A stretch of 64,000 nt of DNA, from the NCBI GenBank assembly GCA_963691755.1, contig OY829366.1, forward strand, positions 1,302,001 to 1,366,000, given 5' to 3'. The stretch is from Dinoroseobacter sp013215265 (GTDB lineage: Bacteria; Pseudomonadota; Alphaproteobacteria; Rhodobacterales; Rhodobacteraceae). The notes under the pieces were generated by a model, which saw only the letters and a program-made list of their open reading frames with translations, was not told the origin of the DNA and made no database searches. Positions 61,389-64,000 of the stretch are shown here, one piece after another. Numbering within the stretch: position 1 is the stretch's first letter; every line of letters starts with the position of its first letter. A program made the position numbers and the translations under genes.

Positions 61389-64000
61389 GACAGCCCCGCG
61401 ATCTTCTTCAGCGCGGTGCCGAACTTCGGATAGTTCGCCTTCACACCGTCATCCAAGTCGATCTCGATCTTCTGCTGCGCCAGCGGGAAGATCACGTCGC
61501 GTTCCCATTCGTTCAGTTCGTCGATCTGCTTGGCAACCTTGGCCACATCCTTCAGCGCCTTGGTCTTCTGGCCTTGGGTCGCCGTCGGATCATCGGCCAG
61601 CTTCTCCAGCCGCGCGCGTTCGCCCTCCAGCTTGGTGATGAATTCGCGCAGGTAGTCGTTGAGCAGCACCGACACCGTGTCGGCGCGGTAGCGGTGCATG
61701 TAGATCAAGGCGTTGAACGTCCCCTTGGGGCTGGAGAACATCCAGTAGATCGGGCGCTTCTTATACCGCTTCACGTGGTCGGCGTAGAAATCCTTGGTTA
61801 AGTATTTGCGGATGTCCTTACCCAGACTGTCCTCGATGAACTTCAGGTTCTCGCGGAAATGCGCCTCGCCGAAGGTCACGCGCAGGAACAGGCGGAAGCG
61901 TTCGGTGATATCGTCGGGGAACCAGTTTTCGTCCAGCACGGGGATGACGTTGTCTTCGTCCGGCATGAAGCTGGGTTCCGGCACGCGGGCGAGGTAATCC
62001 TCCAGCCGCTCGCCCTGATTGGCGAGGATCAGGCCCGGCGCGTCGAGGCTGTAGCGGCCGAACATGCAGCCCACGGCATAGCTCAGGAACTCGGCCATGG
62101 TATCGGCACGGAGGCGGGTTTCGCGGTCGGCCTCAGCGCCCTTCACGCCATAGCGATAGGCGGGGTTGCAGGTGAGGGTAATCTCCTCGATCGGCACCTC
62201 GGGGGTCAGCTCGTCTTGCAGACCATAGGCGTCGATGAAGATGCGGTTGTTCTCTTCCTCCAAGGCTTTCATCTCGTCCGTCATGGACTGCCAATGGTCG
62301 CGGAGGGTGGTGTAGGTGTCGCCCAGCGTCGCGCCCCGGTGATCGGACGAGAGCAGCGGCAGCGTGGTGAAATCCCAGGAGGTTTCGTAGGCGTCCCAGT
62401 CGGATTTCGCCAGCTCGACACACGATTGAGTGTTTTCAGTAACCTGAATCGGAGCCTGTTCGAGATTGGCCTGTTGTGCGAAGGGCACCTTACCCACAGG
62501 ACCCTGATTGAAGTCCATGGTCGGCGCCAAGACTTTCAGAAACTCTGCGGCCACCTTAGAGTTGAAATAGCCCAAGAGTTCATAAATCGTTGGACCATCT
62601 GAGAATAAAACTGGGCCCTTGGCGTCGAAAATCGAATTTTTCGTGTAGCGACCGTTGAAGCTACCACTGGTCAAAGAGGTCCATGTCATACCTTCTTTGA
62701 AATATAGTTTCCGCGAAGGTAGGTGGTTTCCCATATTCGCCATAACTTCGAAGTTCTTGCTATCGAAAGCGATCACGAGATCCTTGTTTCCGAACCACTT
62801 CCTAAATGCCCCCCCCTTGTCATGCGGGAACCATTTGAAGCCTGACTTTACAGCTTCTTCGTAGTCATTAGCATTGTCGCTGAAACGTGAAACTGAAACT
62901 TCTGACCAGCTCCGCATAAAGCGGTCGTTGTCTCCAGATGCGAGGCCTTGGCGTGGCCTTGCAACTTCGTTTATCGATTTGAAGTTTCTAAAGGCTGCGC
63001 GCATTTGAGGGCTGACCCAGTAGGAAATTGGGTTGCCAGGTATCTTGATCAAATCGATTTGCGGCAGATCAAAGTTTCCGAAGTCTTTATCCAGAAACCG
63101 TTCTCGGATTTGTTCGGGTGTTCTAACCTGAACGTGACGCTCAAAAAGGCGTCTATAAATTGCCGAAGTGTTTTCGTCGGGTGGTGCGTTGCGTGCGACC
63201 ATTGCGACTGTCCCAAAGTCAGACCCAAAAACACCACGTCCCAAGTGTATGAGGGATCCGATAGATTGAGTCTCCACCAATCGCAAGCGTAGCAATTCAA
63301 ATGACGATAGAGACATCCATGACGGGAGGTTCAATACCCCCCAGAAGCCATTTTTCTCAAGAAGCTCGATTTCACGTTCCATAAAACATGTCATGAGATC
63401 GGATTTGCTTGCAGGGTATTCTTTTTTAACCCATGCGCTCATTTTGGCATTCATCCCTTTCCCGCCCATATAAGGCGGGTTGGCCACCACCACGTGATAC
63501 TTCGGCGATAGGGCCTCGGCCATGCGCAGCACGGCGATGACGCGCTCCTGCACCTCTTTCAGCAGCAGGTCGCCGCCGAAATCCCGTGCCTCGACCACCC
63601 GCAGCGTCTCTGCCGGGTCACGCAGTTTCGGCACGATCAGCGAGCCAAAGTTCTTGGCCTGCTCGAACTGGCCCAGCGTCTCGCGCAGCTCATCCGTGAA
63701 CAGATCCTTGCCTACCACGGCGGCTACGTCCTGCATCTCGGCATCCGTAAAGGCCACGTTCTGCAACACGCAGATGTCGGGCTTTGCTTCCATCCGCAAA
63801 AACCGCCGCCGCCCCAGCTTGCCCGCCGCCTTCATCGCCAGCGCAAAGGCCGCCAGTGCCCCCGCGCGGTCATCAATCTCCACGCCGGTCAGGTTGTGCG
63901 TCAGGATCAGCGCGGGGATCTCGGTCGCGTCATAGCCCTCTTCCTCGTAGATGGCGTAGAGCAGGTCAAAGGCATAGGTCAGCATGTGCCCCGAGCCTGC
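61385..64000 (-). CDS. pglX: BREX-1 adenine-specific DNA methyltransferase PglX, 5' part beyond window
   Basis: The C-terminal 870 or so codons of PglX (family length about 1200). The SAM-binding motif I runs off the window edge: reading the last bases gives AGSGH before MLTYAFDLL, so the GSG is in place. The catalytic motif is NPPYMGGKG, and the long C-terminal specificity region follows. PglX methylates host BREX sites and marks them as self. brxA, brxB and brxC are expected further right. Confidence 0.93.
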   Translation of the reverse strand, partial: AGSGHMLTYAFDLLYAIYEEEGYDATEIPALILTHNLTGVEIDDRAGALAAFALAMKAAGKLGRRRFLRMEAKPDICVLQNVAFTDAEMQDVAAVVGKDLFTDELRETLGQFEQAKNFGSLIVPKLRDPAETLRVVEARDFGGDLLLKEVQERVIAVLRMAEALSPKYHVVVANPPYMGGKGMNAKMSAWVKKEYPASKSDLMTCFMEREIELLEKNGFWGVLNLPSWMSLSSFELLRLRLVETQSIGSLIHLGRGVFGSDFGTVAMVARNAPPDENTSAIYRRLFERHVQVRTPEQIRERFLDKDFGNFDLPQIDLIKIPGNPISYWVSPQMRAAFRNFKSINEVARPRQGLASGDNDRFMRSWSEVSVSRFSDNANDYEEAVKSGFKWFPHDKGGAFRKWFGNKDLVIAFDSKNFEVMANMGNHLPSRKLYFKEGMTWTSLTSGSFNGRYTKNSIFDAKGPVLFSDGPTIYELLGYFNSKVAAEFLKVLAPTMDFNQGPVGKVPFAQQANLEQAPIQVTENTQSCVELAKSDWDAYETSWDFTTLPLLSSDHRGATLGDTYTTLRDHWQSMTDEMKALEEENNRIFIDAYGLQDELTPEVPIEEITLTCNPAYRYGVKGAEADRETRLRADTMAEFLSYAVGCMFGRYSLDAPGLILANQGERLEDYLARVPEPSFMPDEDNVIPVLDENWFPDDITERFRLFLRVTFGEAHFRENLKFIEDSLGKDIRKYLTKDFYADHVKRYKKRPIYWMFSSPKGTFNALIYMHRYRADTVSVLLNDYLREFITKLEGERARLEKLADDPTATQGQKTKALKDVAKVAKQIDELNEWERDVIFPLAQQKIEIDLDDGVKANYPKFGTALKKIAGLS

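Noticed and set aside
1..64000. CRISPR array
   Set aside because: No run of regularly spaced direct repeats of 23-40 bp was found; the TGGWCCA array has 7-bp units and irregular multiples of 11 bp.

Overview
The window looks like a chromosomal segment of a marine alphaproteobacterium of the Rhodobacterales (roseobacter group). This rests on the gene complement: a GAF-domain PtsP, DUF1178, an AcuC-type deacetylase, a non-pyrrolysine MttB-family methyltransferase, a citryl-CoA lyase-like protein, TRAP permeases and FAD-dependent amine oxidoreductases, all in GC-rich DNA. No rRNA and no complete tRNA were seen, so the assignment is inference from protein families.

Positions 1-30382 are mostly host backbone: a three-gene minus-strand operon of poorly known proteins including a TIGR04255-type protein (12-1869); housekeeping genes (SGNH hydrolase, ptsP, DUF1697, lysC, VOC, SDR, DUF1178, Nudix, AcuC-like deacetylase, CapA-like phosphatase; 2564-12483); a carbon/nitrogen metabolism block (CaiB/BaiF CoA-transferase, citryl-CoA lyase-like protein, class III aminotransferase, MttB-family methyltransferase, FGE-like protein, aspartate/aromatic aminotransferase, flavin monooxygenase, TRAP DctQM permeases, DAO-type oxidoreductase, PanE/ApbA-type reductase, acyl-CoA synthetase; 12653-28194). 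Three decayed genes mark its right end: a subtilase tail, a racemase-family C-terminus, and a dipeptide-type ABC ATPase cut by an IS.

Positions 30383-64000 are accessory DNA. Two near-identical 1.5 kb IS3-family copies in direct orientation (30383-31893 and 33194-34703) enclose a DUF927 ATPase fragment. The right copy has replaced most of a DNA methyltransferase gene at the end of a PLD/SNF2 helicase - DUF4391 - Mod operon. Next is a compact mobile element (about 38.9-50.4 kb) with regulators, unknown small proteins, a primase-like protein, an SF3-type helicase broken by an amber codon, an array of TGGWCCA motifs spaced in multiples of 11 bp, an ExoI-like exonuclease, a serine recombinase flanked by copies of its probable site, an orphan reverse transcriptase of the abortive-infection/defence kind, and a tyrosine integrase abutting a 49-nt 3' fragment of tRNA-Cys (attachment site).

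Right of that attachment site a second module carries a helix-turn-helix protein, an AbiE-type toxin-antitoxin pair with palindromic candidate operators, a HipB-like regulator, an IS110-family element with a structured noncoding flank (candidate bridge RNA), a small conserved-looking protein, and the 3' half of a type 1 BREX operon (pglX, running off the right edge, then pglZ, brxL, and a DUF4268 nuclease-like gene with an in-frame ochre codon). The accessory half therefore reads as stacked mobile elements at tRNA-Cys carrying several anti-phage systems, some intact (BREX part, RT, AbiE) and some broken (Mod, DUF4268, SF3 helicase).
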